A DNA stretch of 64,000 nucleotides from Breviolum minutum Mf 1.05b.01 (GCA_000507305.1 DF239319.1:1-64000); one strand, 5' to 3'. Counted from the first letter of the stretch, positions 42,519-54,869 are shown. Notes: generated from the sequence alone by a model not told the origin. Made by a program: numbers and translations.

Positions 42519-43195
42519 ATTGGTATATTTTTGGACCCTTTTGACCTTAAGGTGCAACAGGGGGCTGTTTCGCTATTTCCTGGAATGGGGTATTATAGGT
42601 TCATCCGGTCACCCCTTTGGAAGCCAACTTTAAAAATATGGCCATGGCATGAAACTCTAAAACATGTTTTTTTTTTTGAAATTATGCTAGAACATGAAAG
42701 AAATCCCAACCTACGGAGTATATCTTTTTGGGTTGATATCAGATATCTTCTACTGTGAATGTGTGATGGGTGGGGGAAAAGGATTCGAAATGAAATGACC
42801 ATGAGCAGCTTAGAATGTGGCAAGGTCATTTCCGTTCGAACGAAAACGTACAAACCAAACAAAAACTTCAAGATGTCAAAGCAAACTAGTTGGGCAAATG
42901 CTATAATTCCGATTCCTAAACCTGAATTTACGGGGATTTTTGGAGGATTCCCTTTCTAAACCAAATTTTGGGTGTGACATCGGCGGTTTGGTCGCTATAA
43001 TTTGCCCAGAAACATCTCATCCAAACAAAAAGGTACAAAAAGAACGTAACATCCCTTGAAAGCCACGTGGCTAACACATTTCACCAGTTTGATGAGACGT
43101 CCGATACGCGCACCCAGCTTAGCTGTGCGTGCCGTACGTAACACGACCTTGGTGTTGAGACAGGTTGGGTGGGTTGGGTGAACATATATGTGCCA

Positions 43196-43323
43196 GGGTC
43201 TAAACCTCCTATGTTGGGGAGGGTCATTACAGATTTAATAGGAAATCCTTACAATGGGTATATAACGCCTACTATTGGGTTGATGAGTTCATCCCTTATG
43301 GAAACAATGGGAGTTTTAGACCC
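43196..43323. mobile_element. family I element, copy 2
   Basis: GGGTCTAAACCTCC against GGGAGTTTTAGACCC, with GGGTTGATGAGTTCATCCC inside. Confidence 0.78.
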
Positions 43324-43748
43324 CACATATTGTAACATGAATATCCTCGAGGCAACTAACATATCCTTTTCGCAAGGCACTTTCGAAGATTATTCTACTT
43401 TTTGCAAGGCTGGGCTATGTTACGTTTCCTGAAGGATAACGGTTGGCTGAATTTAGAGTGGAAAATAAAGTCCGGGTTCTAAGCAATGTGTGTTCAATTT
43501 TAAATGTATTCAGTTTGCGGGTGACGCGTTTATTGGATACGCAACAGCGTATCACTCACCAAGTATGATCGGTTTGGGGGTCTCAAACCTGAATCTTTTG
43601 GGGCGAAGGAACCAGTCGTTTGGTCATATCCACTCCACGTCTTTAAACGCAAAACATCGAGCCACCAAGAAAATGTGTGATATCTGGGTAGGAAAATGTA
43701 GCAAGACTAGTTGCACTAGAATGTATCATTCAACAACGGTTGCACTTT

Positions 43749-43868
43749 CAAACAAACAAACAAACAAACAAACAAACAAACAAACAAACAAACAAACAAA
43801 CAAGCAAGCAAGCAAGCAAGCAAACAACCAAACAAACACACAAACAAAACAAACCAAACAAGGAAGAT
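43749..43868. repeat. CAAA tetranucleotide microsatellite
   Basis: CAAA units passing into CAAG and then mixed CAAAC. An open frame across it (NKQTNKQT) is an artefact of the repeat. Confidence 0.95.
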
Positions 43869-43965
43869 CAAAGAAAAGCAAATCAAAACAAAGCAATGGG
43901 TATCCTCAAAGAAGGCCAATCGCCCATATCTATATAGTAAACTTGGAAACTAAAACGAGAATTAC

Positions 43966-44138
43966 CATGTGAATTTGCTACTGCAAAAGTCACAATGAAA
44001 TCGCGACCACATTTTTCCCAAAAAAAGCCAGCAAAGGCGGTCCATGTTCCATGCCAAGGCACAGTGTTGGAATTGAGGTATTGCCCTAGTAGAAAGGAAA
44101 TTTCAAAGGCCATCGACAAAGTTCCTAATAGATCCATC
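43966..44138 (-). CDS. exon of an unidentified protein
   Basis: 173 bp, acceptor GCTGCCAAG before GATGG, donor CATG before GTAATT, phase 2 to 1. It encodes MDLLGTLSMAFEISFLLGQY, then LNSNTVPWHGTWTAFAGFFW, then EKCGRDFIVTFAVANSH. It is hydrophobic and aromatic-rich. No family recognised. Confidence 0.55.
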
Positions 44139-44149
44139 CTTGGCAGCCA

Positions 44150-44714
44150 AAAAACACAAAGGTTTCAGGTTTCCCTTAGCCAGAGAGCAATTCACCGCAC
44201 AATGGTCATCCAGCAAGTCATCTTCAACACTTGACATCCATTTTGTTGCAAAGAAATGGGAATGGGTAATACGGAGAAATAAGTATATCTCTATATTATA
44301 TAGGTTTGTTTCTGTTGGCCAGCTGTGACAACTGGACCAATTACATGTGTTGAGCCGTGGGGGAATGTCTCGAATATCTCGAATTTGATTGGCAGCGGAG
44401 GCAAAAATACCACACCATCCGGACCAAGAAAAATCATTATTGACTGCCCGCGGCATGACATGAACGCAGTTCTCAGGTGTTCGATTCAGGGATTTTCGAA
44501 AAAAACCCACCGCTCCCCAGCGCTTTCGGTCACCCTTGTCGGCAAGATGCAGGAAAAAGAAGGAATATCCTTGGTGCTGAGAATTGGGGTGTTCCATCAC
44601 CAAAATATTTCGCCAGACCGGAAGTTTGAAAACGCAGGAAGGTTGGCTGGAATTATATGAAACAGTGAAAGCCAATCGTTTAATACATGCCAAACTTCCA
44701 TATCCAGCATTCAA
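44150..44714 (-). CDS. long coding-like block, splice structure unresolved
   Basis: A frame open for about 200 codons (LHLADKGDRKRWGAVGFFRK, ENCVHVMPRAVNNDFSWSG). A second frame at about 44280-44480 is also protein-like (SIMIFLGPDGVVFLPPLPIK). Length and composition argue for one or more real exons. I cannot choose the frame. Confidence 0.4.
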
Positions 44715-45026
44715 GTCTCCAACTCAACCAAAGTACTGCAAGCACCAAATTGAATACCAATTACATCGAGAAAGAGAGAAAGAGTGAGCAACAAAAGAGG
44801 TATAGAATGTAACGTGTATATATGTACACTACAGATCCATCTATGACTAAAAATACATATTCTGCAAACCAACAACATCTAAGCAACCTGGATCCTCTTG
44901 AAATCAGCAGGACTTTTGTTTTTGAAATATGTATACCAGATGCATATGCATACACCTTTCAGCTTACACATGTATATATATATATATATACATATAAATT
45001 GTGTAAGATAAACCAAATGTATTAAC

Positions 45027-45195
45027 CTAAATCATGGCAGAATGCAACTTGCCCATGGCCCATGTTTCCAAGACCTCCATCAGCTTCGCAACACCATCAA
45101 CCCGGTAACCGGTCAGCGATGGGTCCCAAGACGGTTGCACCGTTTGGTTGCGGAGAAACTCTTGAAACAACATGTGGGTTGAGTCAAGAATCCAC
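45027..45195 (-). CDS. exon (possibly terminal) of an unidentified protein
   Basis: Acceptor GTGTTACAG before GTGGATTC, then open to TAG at 45027. It encodes WILDSTHMLFQEFLRNQTVQ, PSWDPSLTGYRVDGVAKLME and VLETWAMGKLHSAMI. A donor ATGGAG-GTCTTG inside could end it earlier. Confidence 0.55.
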
Positions 45196-45496
45196 CTGTA
45201 ACACTCACTTTGAACCTTGCCTTGACAAGACATACAACCACCAATTTTCATAGTAGAATTAATGGCGGCACATGCAACCTAGGCCGACTAAAATTACTAA
45301 AATGCATCTAGTGTAAATAAGTCAAAATGCATTTATTGTGTTTCATATAGTAATGATCAAATTGTGATGATGAATATCGATGGTAGTCCTGATGATCATC
45401 TATGAGAGTCCTGATATGTCCTGATGCTCAGCGAGCCAACATCTTGGTATTGATTCTATGTCTGACTCAATCTAAAAGAATCAGCTTCACCCACAC

Positions 45497-45591
45497 GGTC
45501 TCCATGTTAGATTTCAACACCGAGAAACTGTAGAGTTCATCGACTAGCAACAGGGCCAGCATTTCCAAGGCAAACGCAACAGCGATGAAAC
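45497..45591 (-). CDS. hydrophobic exon
   Basis: 95 bp, acceptor TTTTTTCCCCAAG before GTTTC, donor GTGTGG, phase 1 to 0. It encodes FIAVAFALEMLALLLVDELY then SFSVLKSNMET, probably a membrane helix. It may belong with the exons at 43966-45195, though its phase does not join 45195 directly. Confidence 0.5.
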
Positions 45592-46038
45592 CTTGGGGAA
45601 AAAACGGGTGGGTGAGCTTTTGGTATCTTTTAGGTTGACTTTTTTTAAACAATTACAAACAACCTGAAAGTTTGGATCTTCTCCAATGGTTGCCTTTTTG
45701 GGATGTCGACATATAAGTGTACAACCTTCCTATGGTGCCTTGGGGATGACGCAACTGCAACGACAAGAGGCTCATCAGCACGTCTTGGATGACCACCTCA
45801 AATGCTCAGTGGTTTGGGTCACTCGGTCATGCGTTGCCGGTATGAACCGGTGAAAAATGTCAAGATCAAATCTGGGTTAAAGGGAAATGTATTCAAAACA
45901 CACCGAAACATTGAAATCTGGCTTAGTTCATTTTACACCATGTGAATAAACATAAATCTAGCTAAAACTATACATACCCAACAAATCTTAGCGATTTGAA
46001 CGTCATGTCACTTCAAGATTCCTGCTGCTATGGGGTCT

Positions 46039-46266
46039 TCAGGTCATTTTGGAATGGAGGATCCTTCCCTGGTTTGTCAAGTTGCTGTAGGTTCGTCGGG
46101 CAAGTTCAGCAATGTCGTGCCGCCCGGGAGGAACAGGGCGACTGCCAAACAGCCATAGAGCCTGCCACGAAATCAGGGGCTCCAAATCCACTCCCTTGGA
46201 CCACGTCCCTCTGCCATTAGTGGTCGTCAGAAAGATTTCCATCCCCATGGCTTGGAACCAAACCAA
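46039..46266 (-). CDS. coding-like block, frame unresolved
   Basis: GC-richer. One frame gives SRPVPPGRHDIAELARRTYS; another, after TTCGTGGCAG, gives YGCLAVALFLPGGTTLLNLP. Only one can be real. Confidence 0.35.
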   Translation of the reverse strand: MVWFQAMGMEIFLTTTNGRGTWSKGVDLEPLISWQALWLFGSRPVPPGRHDIAELARRTYSNLTNQGRILHSKMT

Positions 46267-46493
46267 TTTGAAAATAGATGTTCATTGCATTCATTGCCCT
46301 TTTATAACAGCTATACTATCAGTCTCAGTGGAGCAGGGCCTAGGAGGGAACAAACCAACATAGCTCCCTCAACATCACTGGTTTAATACGATTTAACTAA
46401 GCGCCAATTTGCAAAATATAGCTGACCGTGTCACATGTTTGATGGATGACACTTCAGTCTGAAACCACTAATTACACTAATATGCTCAAATAT

Positions 46494-46612
46494 TGATCCC
46501 CGAAGAACTAACATGACAATGGAAAAACAACCATTTGATGATGTATCTCCATGCTGTATCCTATACTAAAAATTGATGAGCATGGGGAGATTAGTTTTAC
46601 TGCAGGGTAATT
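46494..46612. mobile_element. family E element, diverged copy 3
   Basis: CCCCGAAGAACTAACATG and a loosely inverted GATTAGTTTTACTGCAGGG, with ATGATGTATCTCC as in copy 1. Confidence 0.5.
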
Positions 46613-46765
46613 TCATTACGAATTCATCCCATTTCGTCGGGAAAAGTGTCGGGAAACAAAACACAGGTAACCACTGAACTCAGATGTGGATTCCTGATGA
46701 AACACCCCATCGGCATGTGCTCGAGATAGAACAAAATCCAGGTAATGTCAATAATGCCAACAAGA

Positions 46766-46870
46766 ACCCCCCCTGAAACTAAGAGCTCGCCCCCAAAAAA
46801 TGAATAATATCTATATTGCAATATTTTGCAATACTAATTTTCAGGTTCTATGTTTGTTTCAGGGAGGGTA
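46766..46870. mobile_element. family C element, copy 3
   Basis: CCCCCCTGAAACTAAGAGC against ATGTTTGTTTCAGGGAGGGTA. Confidence 0.65.
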
Positions 46871-47378
46871 CTATCTTAACATCAAGATACATCAAGGTAG
46901 ATCTTCAAAACAAGCCCATGAAGGATTGCCAATTGCCAATTTTTTGGGGATTCTCAAACCTCGTCTCTGCATGTCTTCTGGCTAAAAGATCTGAACGATG
47001 AATATGCCAGCACCCTCCAATGGCTGGTGTGAAAAAAACCCTAAGGGGTTGCTTCATGGCACCCTGGGGCCCATCCATTTGGCACCCCTTGGAAGGTCTA
47101 GGTAATGAAGCGTTTCATCAAGGAATACTTTCATGTCGAGGGAATTCCCCAATTCAAAAAAAAAACTCTGCGGCAGCAAAGAAAACCAAGGTCAGCTCAC
47201 TCAATGTATAATGATATTTGAAAAAATGCAGGTACAACAGTAAAAACCGAAAATCGTTATATTATCACATATACATTAATGTATACACTGTATATATTAT
47301 ATCAAATATGGACATTTATCACAACACCTAAGCACTAAGCACCGAAAAACATCAACAAACTGTGGGAATCAACAAAAA
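46871..47378. other. no gene seen
   Basis: AT-rich spacer with an AT-rich palindromic stretch near 47250-47310. Confidence 0.4.
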
Positions 47379-47600
47379 TCACCCAAAAAACCATCTCCTC
47401 CAATTTCTACTACCACCGAGAGACGTCCATCGCACCAAAGGTTTTTTCATAAAAGCCGCCAGCCCTTTGGGTCCAGCAGCTGCGGAGTGCCGTCGTCGCG
47501 GGGTCGTCTGTTGGCAGATCCGGGATCGGCAATGGCGATCCGTGGAAGGCAGGGATATCATATCGCCCCCCCCCCTGGAGACGCATGTCACCTTTTAAAA
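47379..47600 (-). CDS. GC-rich coding-like block
   Basis: All three minus-strand frames are open for 35 or more codons. The most natural is YDIPAFHGSPLPIPDLPTDD, ending near a CTCGG-GTGGTA donor. A run of nine G/C sits at the acceptor side. Confidence 0.35.
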
Positions 47601-48035
47601 GGGACCGTTTTTTTTCAAAGGGAGAAGAATCTTCCAACCTGCAATTTTTCAAGGGAAACTTTAGCTTTTGTGGGGGTATAGAATTTAGATCAATTAAGGC
47701 TTAGCAGCTGATGTGATTCACCAAATTTGGAGAGACCTATAGGATCCTATAGGCCAAAATGATCCAAAACGACCTGGCATTGTGAATAAAGTGTTGCCCT
47801 ACCACAGGTTTGGAGTCTTCAACAAGCCACTTGGTGATGAAACATCCAGCCTGCCCGCCTTGAGGTATTGTTTAGACATGAAACAATTGTGCCCAAATCT
47901 GGGAAACACATTTTGAGAACAACGATTCACTACACTTCAGCAAATTAAACTCCCCTTCCTTACTTGTTGATTACCAAAATCTCCCTTGTGATGAACAAAC
48001 CTGTGGCCAGTTGTAAAAAGGCATCGGAGAACCAC

Positions 48036-48169
48036 CTTTTTTGGTTTCCGTGTTGCCCGGACCAAGCCTTGCAAAATGCGTTTAAACTTGGGCTTCCCAC
48101 AACTATGTAGAAACTCTGGCATGGCACAAGTCGTATGTCTGTAAAGTAGTCCCACACAAGTCGGGAAAC
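48036..48169 (-). CDS. exon of an unidentified protein
   Basis: 134 bp, acceptor GCCAAGAG before GTTTCC, donor AAAAAG before GTGGTT, phase 0 to 2. It encodes VSRLVWDYFTDIRLVPCQSF then YIVVGSPSLNAFCKAWSGQH. The upstream side is open in a second frame (MRCSDTHWLHWLSKVVNMID), which may be a competing exon. Confidence 0.5.
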
Positions 48170-48518
48170 CTCTTGGCCGCATCGATCATATTCACTACTT
48201 TAGACAACCAATGCAACCAATGAGTATCTGAACATCTCATCAATGGGTTTAGCTTAAAACCAAGGACACCTCCCACTTCCTTCAAAGTGAAGACAGCAGT
48301 TCTTCCCCCAACTGTCGCCCAGTGACCTTGAACGCCCGCGGTGCTTCATCCTGATAACTCACGCCACCTTTGAGAGGTCAAAAAATCGGCGGCTTGGAAA
48401 GTCAACACGAGACACTTTCTTCAGCGAACATTTTCTATGTGTAAACTGGAGGTATAAATCGAAACTCCCAAAAAAACACACCATTTTTGAACTCCCATTT
48501 TGTTCTGAAGTGTTTATT

Positions 48519-48760
48519 TCACTTTTCAGAACTGCAGTAGTGAAACACTGTGAGATCCACATGTCCGTTTTGGGGTCCCGAACTGGAATTGCTTTTTCTC
48601 TGCTCCATTGGAATAGTGATCGAGATCGCCGGTGATGGGGAGGACCCGTTGCCCGAGCTGGTGCGAGGCTCCTGATGGGTTTTCGGTGTCTCACCGGACC
48701 CGTTGTTTTCGGCCGGTCCGATTCGGGTTGGTTGATGGGGAATCCCAAACCAACAGAAAT
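48519..48760 (-). CDS. Ser/Pro-rich coding-like block
   Basis: Open frame with GSGETPKTHQEPRTSSGNGS and ISITIPMEQRKSNSSSGPQN, like a disordered linker. GC content rises sharply here. Splice limits are not clear. Confidence 0.35.
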
Positions 48761-48879
48761 GGGGATGACAAATTATAATTGGAAAACCCAATAATCATGA
48801 CACAAGTGTCGACACCGATGATATCATAATAGTGATGGTGCATAGAACAAATGAACATATAACATGCCACCATGGGATA

Positions 48880-49743
48880 AGTTTATGTCTTAATCCATCA
48901 TCATACTAGATGACTTACAGAAATACTGTAACCCCAACCTGCTTTAATCTATCATCTCTCATCATAAATCCTCATACTTTATCACCCATCCTCATTCACA
49001 TTATCATCCATCATTTTGTAAACAATCTCCGATGTCCTTCGAGTGTGCGCTAGCTCTTCGCCGCCTTGGCGAATGGTGGTTTCGCACCCTTTGGCGGCCA
49101 CATGTTGCCCATGGTCATAGTTTTATAGGGTTGCCTGGGTGATCCCCTTAAGCAACATGAATATCATTTATTCAATTTTAAGGGTTGACACCCTGAAACA
49201 TCAACAATAGAGGTTGAACACTTGGGTCCCTGAGGGCTCAAAAGAGGCTGAAGATTACGTTTATCAGTTGAAAAAAATGGGAGGATGAACTCTTTGTTAT
49301 CAAATTGTCCTATCCAAATTGGCTAGAAATCAAAGGGTCACGATTTTCGTTGGAGACTCACGACATTCTTTGGAGTCTGTACATCGTTTGAACGGATTCG
49401 CCCATTGGTATTTGCAATTCAGAGAAGGATACATACCACCTATGACTCAAATTGCCTTACATGATCTCTGATATCTCTGTACCTACCTTCCGGGAACTTT
49501 TTGTGATAATAGTAGTTGATACAAGTATACCTACCCGGAAAATCCGGAAAGGATCGATGGCGCAACTCCATTGAATTGGTTTATCATGGCCCCTTACTAT
49601 ATAACCCACCTGTTGGGAGTTGCGCCCATCCCTGGCCAACCACCAACCCCTTTGGTGACCGTGCTCTTCCTCTCCCGAAGCTACCGACCTCAGATTACCG
49701 TGGTACAACGGTGGATGATACATGTCGATATAGGATGCATAAG
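48880..49743. other. no gene seen
   Basis: Spacer with ATC-rich tracts (48890-49020) and an inverted-repeat unit at about 49555-49640 (GGCGCAACTCC against GGGAGTTGCGCC) related to element J. Confidence 0.4.
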
Positions 49744-49848
49744 ATAGTTGGTGGTTGAACCAACCCATCTGAAAAATCACTAGTCAAAATGGTTCATCTT
49801 CCCCAATTTTCGGGGTGAAAATAAAAGATATTTGAAACCACCACCTAG
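49744..49848 (-). mobile_element. family A element, copy 9
   Basis: TAGTTGGTGGTTGAACC to GAAACCACCACCTAG with an intact core. Close to the family consensus. Confidence 0.9.
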
Positions 49849-50410
49849 TGCATAATCAATTGACATGTGTTCTCAGTTGTTCCAAAAAATAGTGTGCCAG
49901 GTGTAGAATCAATGGCTTTGACCATATGCTTGCCTCCCTAAAAAATTCTGATTGTTTAGCATGGTTAACAAATAATCCACATATATGTTTGCACCTCCAT
50001 CCTGGAATTGACATGTTTTTTCACCTTGCAGGGTCAAGAAACGCATCCATCTTTTTGCAGGAGCTACCAGACCTCAAGGTGAAGGCGCATTTCACATCGA
50101 AATACCTTCCAGGGAATCCCTAACAACAATATACACAACATATTCCCTACAAAAAGGCAGGATTTTCAAGATGATGTTCCTTTTCCAAAGGTGAGATATT
50201 GTTTAGTTTCCCGGTAGTCTTGGCTTGGTTAAAGTTTAACTTCTTAGTACGTTGAGCTCCCAGAATGTCTGGACATGGGAGTTCCAACATCACCAAAGAT
50301 CCTTGTATCATCATGTAGGCAAGTACACCTACATTTGGGTGATTTTTATGGTAAATGTATGTGGGTAAAAATACCCTGCATGGATGCTATGGGAATACCT
50401 CAACTAGTAA

Positions 50411-50517
50411 CTAGTTGGTGGTTGAACCAACCCATTTGAAAAATTAATATGCTCGTCAAATTGGATCATTTCCGCAAGGCTAGAGGTGAAAATTCCAAAA
50501 ATGTTTGAAACCACCAG
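50411..50517 (-). mobile_element. family A element, copy 10
   Basis: CTAGTTGGTGGTTGAACC to TTGAAACCACCAG. Confidence 0.87.
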
Positions 50518-51000
50518 TTAAAGTCGTAATCATTATCTTGATTCTTATCCCTCTGGACTTTACATATAGTTCTTCGGTTGTGAATCTTTGTCGACGTACC
50601 TTCACCTACATAGTGACATCCTGGGGATGCACATTGCAGTCACCCAAGTGGCGCAGATGTCCGGATGGTGGTCAACAAAGCATTGCCCCACGTCACATGT
50701 CTCTGAGTGTCCTGGATGGGAAGGATGACCTTAGGAGTATAAGACTCTCAAAACAACTCCTGTGGGTTTTAGTGATGGCCACTACATCCACCTTTAAACT
50801 AAGAACGGTGGGAGTTGCTGAGAACTCTGCAGTATCATCTGTTGTCTGTTACCTCAGGCTCAAGTGTGAAATGCTAAATACTTTACAGGGCATTTGTCGG
50901 GGGCCGAATCATGTCCCCGCGGCCAATCAATCAAAACAACTTATCAACAAACCAACCAACTTACCTTTTACAAAAACACACAAACACATAACACACCAAA

Positions 51001-51210
51001 GGTAACCAACCGACGATAACCAACCAACCAACCAATGAACCAATGAACCAATGAACCAATGAACCAAACCAACCAACCAACCAACCAACCAACCAACCAA
51101 CCAACCAATGAACCAACCAACCAACCAACCAACCAATGAACCAATCAACCAACCAACCAACCAACCAACCAACCAACCAACCAACCAACCAACCAACCAA
51201 CCAACCAACN

Positions 51211-51253
<43 letters not shown>
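51001..51253. repeat. CCAA array, N, then AC array
   Basis: About 200 bp of CCAA units with AATG variants, an N at 51210, then ~43 bp of AC. It lies just beyond the donor of the exon at 51268. Confidence 0.95.
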
Positions 51254-51254
<1 letters not shown>

Positions 51255-51267
51255 CCAATGAACCAAC

Positions 51268-51421
51268 CTTTGGTTCCCTATTCGTAGAATCCCCCGGTCG
51301 GTCCTCTTCCAAGTGCCGGAGTTCCGAGTTGATTTGCTTCCCATAGTTCTGTTGCGTTGCCGAGGAAGGAACTTCCGGTCGAGAGTCGGAAGAAATTCGG
51401 GTAACGAAACCAACAAAGAAC
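51268..51421 (-). CDS. exon, hydrophilic linker
   Basis: 154 bp, acceptor TTTTTCATAG before GTTC, donor CCAAAG before GTTGG, phase 2 to 0. It encodes ISSDSRPEVPSSATQQNYGK then QINSELRHLEEDRPGDSTNR. A second frame is also open. Confidence 0.45.
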
Positions 51422-51879
51422 CTATGAAAAATCCAGTGCGTTTCATATCCCCTAATAGGCATGAAAATCGTATTCAATCGTCATATTCTCAGCTGATGAC
51501 TGGGGTGTCAAATCACCTCCAGCATCGTTATTTTTTGGTTCCATTACCATTCCCAGAAGGTGATTGGATTCCCTGGGGTATGATTCCGCAAGCGCATTCC
51601 AAAGACTAAGCACAAAATGAGGATGTTTGATACTGGCAACCTTACTTAAGTTACTTACATGGCATGTTTCATCATCTGTTTAAATCTGTTTCTTTATCCT
51701 CTAGGCAATTTTAAGGATCTAAAAGGCTCCAACTTAGTATGGAAATACATCTTCACTCCTAAGTAGCTTGCAAGTAATGTCACGAATGTCATTCGGAAAA
51801 TCCTTTCGAATTCCTTTCATTGATTCATCTCCATTGTCACCTCGTGACACCCTGCCATCCACATCCATCCACCCTTCGC

Positions 51880-51954
51880 CTGCGCTTGTTTTTCATCAGT
51901 CTCTTCATGAACTCGGATCTGTTCCAGCAACTTTTGACATTGAAGCAAATGCTC
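51880..51954 (-). CDS. coiled-coil exon
   Basis: 75 bp, acceptor TTTTTTCCATAG before GAGC, GC donor CGCAG then GCGAAG, phase 0 to 0. It encodes HLLQCQKLLEQIRVHEETDE. It fits the local splice style closely. Confidence 0.6.
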
Positions 51955-52473
51955 CTATGGAAAAAAGCTGGGTCAAAACAACGTGGTGCTGGGGAAAAAA
52001 CACGCCTCAAAATGGCGTGGTTACACATCCAGTGTGCTGAAACATGCTGAAACAGTCACTTTCTTGCTTCTCGTCCTGCATTATTTTTGGCATTGAACGA
52101 GATGTTGGGGCAACAAAAGTTTTTTGCTTTCAACTTCTTGATGTGATTTGATGCGGCTATGAAGTTCCTTTGGCCCCCTTTATGCTGTACATAATCTTGA
52201 TGTAAGCATGGCAATCGTTGAGGGACGTAGGATTGGGTCTATGAAGAACGTCTCAAATGTTGAAAAACGATCAAATGTACAATCCTTGCTGATTTGGATT
52301 AGTATTGGCCTTTGCTCGATGGACTATGGTAGACTCCAAGTTCAGGAACCACAGTCAAATGCCCTAAAATATCCTAAAATAGTATGAATCGAATGGTTTT
52401 TGATACACAAATATTAGGTAAACCATTGAACAGTTTCAACAAGTTGCAGTAAACCTATGCATGGCACAGCCAC

Positions 52474-52560
52474 TTGTTTATTGACTTTCTGAATCTCAGC
52501 TCCGTGAACTCCTTGTGGATGCCTTCCAGTCGTGAAAAGAGATCAGCTAAGGGCACACTC
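52474..52560 (-). CDS. helical exon
   Basis: 87 bp, acceptor CGCTTAG before GAGTG, donor GTGGCT, phase 2 to 2. It encodes VPLADLFSRLEGIHKEFTEL then RFRKS. The right-hand donor is less certain. Confidence 0.5.
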
Positions 52561-52632
52561 CTAAGCGTCAGGCAGTTACACCCTATGGCGGGTCGATAAG
52601 AAAAAGTTTGGTACGGGCAGGGGCCTATAATG

Positions 52633-52740
52633 GTACCCTCGGGTAAGCTAACATAGCTGGCTGGAATACCCCCATTTTATATGGGAAATCCACCTGAAAA
52701 GTGCCCATGTTCCATTGCTATGTTAGTTTTCCCAAGTGTA
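52633..52740. mobile_element. family E element, copy 2
   Basis: GTACCCTCGGGTAAGCTAAC against GCTATGTTAGTTTTCCC. Confidence 0.78.
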
Positions 52741-54057
52741 TCTCCATTTGTGTCTACGATTAGTTTGTCTCATGGGATTTTACTTCCAAGCTTCATCTGT
52801 CAACCCTCACCTTCACCTTTCAGCGGTTCTCTCGCTGTACATTTTATATAGATGTTCACCACTTGGGATGGCTACAAAACCTGCAAATCAACTAGACTAT
52901 GTTGCCAGTGTTTATCCATCAAACAGTATATATGTCATGAAAACTAGTCTGTAAATGGATTTCCCCAGAAGCCACACAACAAAAAACAAAAAGAAATGTT
53001 CAAATTTGCACCAGGGCTTCATCGGGTCTACAATCCTAAAATCATAGGAAAATCGGAACACTAACAGCAAAAACTGATGCAAACATCACATGCTTGGAAG
53101 ACTCTCTCTCTGTCTCTCTCCCTTCTTCTTTTTAGGGCCGAAATTTGAAACGTTAGCACCTTGAGAATATCTTTCAGAAATTACAATCTGAATCTGAGTT
53201 GAAAGATCAGCATGGATCATTTCACCAATCTCTCCATCTTAAGTTTTGTCCCATTTTACCAAATCAACATATGGGTGAAAATTCCGCCAAAGGACAACTG
53301 GTTGGGAGATTTAATCTGTGTATTTCTTTCCGTTTTATAGCTTGGGGATGTTTTTTTCCGCAAAAGAGACGTTTTGGCTCCCAAAACGTCAAACCAAGTG
53401 ACACAGGAGAGGCAATGGCATCTGGATCTGGCCTTTGAGGGACTCGACCTCAAAAAAACGGAAAAAAAACCCAAGCCCTACAAGGCTTAGCGGGTTATGA
53501 AAATAACATCTGGCGATAAGATTGGTGATTATTAAGGAAATAGATGACACATTGGTGTAAGGCTATCCCATTCTGAACTTCACAACAAATCCTAGGTCAG
53601 GGTTAAACAAATGTGAAATAGAAGTATCAGCTCTCCAAATATTAAACACCATGCAGGAACCGGTGCAAGAACTCACAGAGGCATTCCCAACACACCCCCA
53701 CACTCACACGGCAAAACAAATCGGGTACATATTTATATGCTCACGTTCTTCTATGCCAATTCGCCTTCCTGAAATGGAGCTTAATTATTTCTAAAAGTGG
53801 TAGGAACAAAACGTCGTTCTTGAACGAATCCATCCACCGTGCCACCTGAATTGAAACTGCAACTTTTGGGCACCATAAAAAAATACATAGACTCACCTCA
53901 AACAAACATAGCAAAATATAGCGTCTCAAACAAAACATTCCGCCCCCAAAAGAAAGTGTAGGTCTTTCAATCATCAGTTTTTAGGGTGACCAACCATCAA
54001 ACTCTCATCTGCTATGCTGAATATGTTGCCTACATATGTTTTAAGTGATCGATTTAC
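52741..54057. other. mostly non-coding, weak exon hints
   Basis: Minus-strand hints at about 53385-53440 (VESLKGQIQMPLPLLCHL) and 53745-53850 (VARWMDSFKNDVLFLPLLEI) have local-style acceptors but weak overall support. Confidence 0.35.
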
Positions 54058-54194
54058 CCGAAAAAGTTGGCGACTCCGGTCATTGCATGGGCTCCGTTGC
54101 GGAACGGCTTTCGAAGTTGGCCACCACTTTCACCCATGATTTTAGTCACCAATGTGTCGTTGCATCCGCAAAAAAACGCACCCAAAAGTGACGC
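54058..54194 (-). CDS. exon of an unidentified protein
   Basis: 137 bp, acceptor GTTGTTGAG before GCGTC, donor TTCGG before GTAAAT, phase 0 to 2. It encodes ASLLGAFFCGCNDTLVTKIM then GESGGQLRKPFRNGAHAMTG. Confidence 0.6.
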
Positions 54195-54251
54195 CTCAAC
54201 AACATGCATGATGCCCATTTTTTTAACTCAACAACAAATCTCAATAATGGC

Positions 54252-54424
54252 ATCATGTTTTTCCTCCGCCAAAGCCATCCCCAAGGTCTTGGTCAGCATA
54301 CTGGAGATGACAGTGCTCTCGCGCTTTAATCTCTCGTCCTTGTGAATGAAAATCGGCATCTCGACAAAGCAGCAACATGAATTGTCAATAGCACAATATT
54401 TGAGAGCAGCTACGCTACGAGTAC
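54252..54424 (-). CDS. exon joined to 54194 by a 57 bp intron
   Basis: 173 bp, acceptor TTTCAG before GTACTC, GC donor CATGAT then GCCATT, phase 1 to 0. It encodes TRSVAALKYCAIDNSCCCFV, then EMPIFIHKDERLKRESTVIS, then SMLTKTLGMALAEEKHD. It joins 54194 in phase 0. No family recognised. Confidence 0.58.
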
Positions 54425-54869
54425 CTGAAACTAACATTTGGCACCTGCTTCAAATGCAGATGTGACAAAAACTGCATGTGTTTCTCCATCGATTCTAGAA
54501 CCATCTATGATCGAGCAAGTTATCTCTCGTTATCTCCCGTGATTTGACAGTCACTTTTGTTGATAAGGATGAAAGGTCGGTAAAATCTGGGTCAGCAATC
54601 ACATGAGATCATTTGACTTGCTAACATTTTGGACGATGAATTGATTCTTGCTTTGAAAATGTTTTAATTTTTCATTTCGCACAAAATAAAACGTTCACGG
54701 CTTCGAAACATGTTTTTTTTTTAAATTTTGTTTGATTCATTACATCTCTTCCAGGATTTTTGGGATTTGAATTATTTGTCGGCCACTTGAATAACAACAA
54801 CAACAGCTATCTACAAATCTTCCGTGGGTTTTTTGTTTTTTACGGAGCCGTGGTCCATCTCTCACATCT

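Noticed and set aside
43490-43972. Plus-strand 160-codon open frame
   Set aside because: Much of it is NKQT from the CAAA microsatellite.
50927-51250. Open frames of GWLV repeats
   Set aside because: They arise from the CCAA array and cross the N; no splice or composition support.
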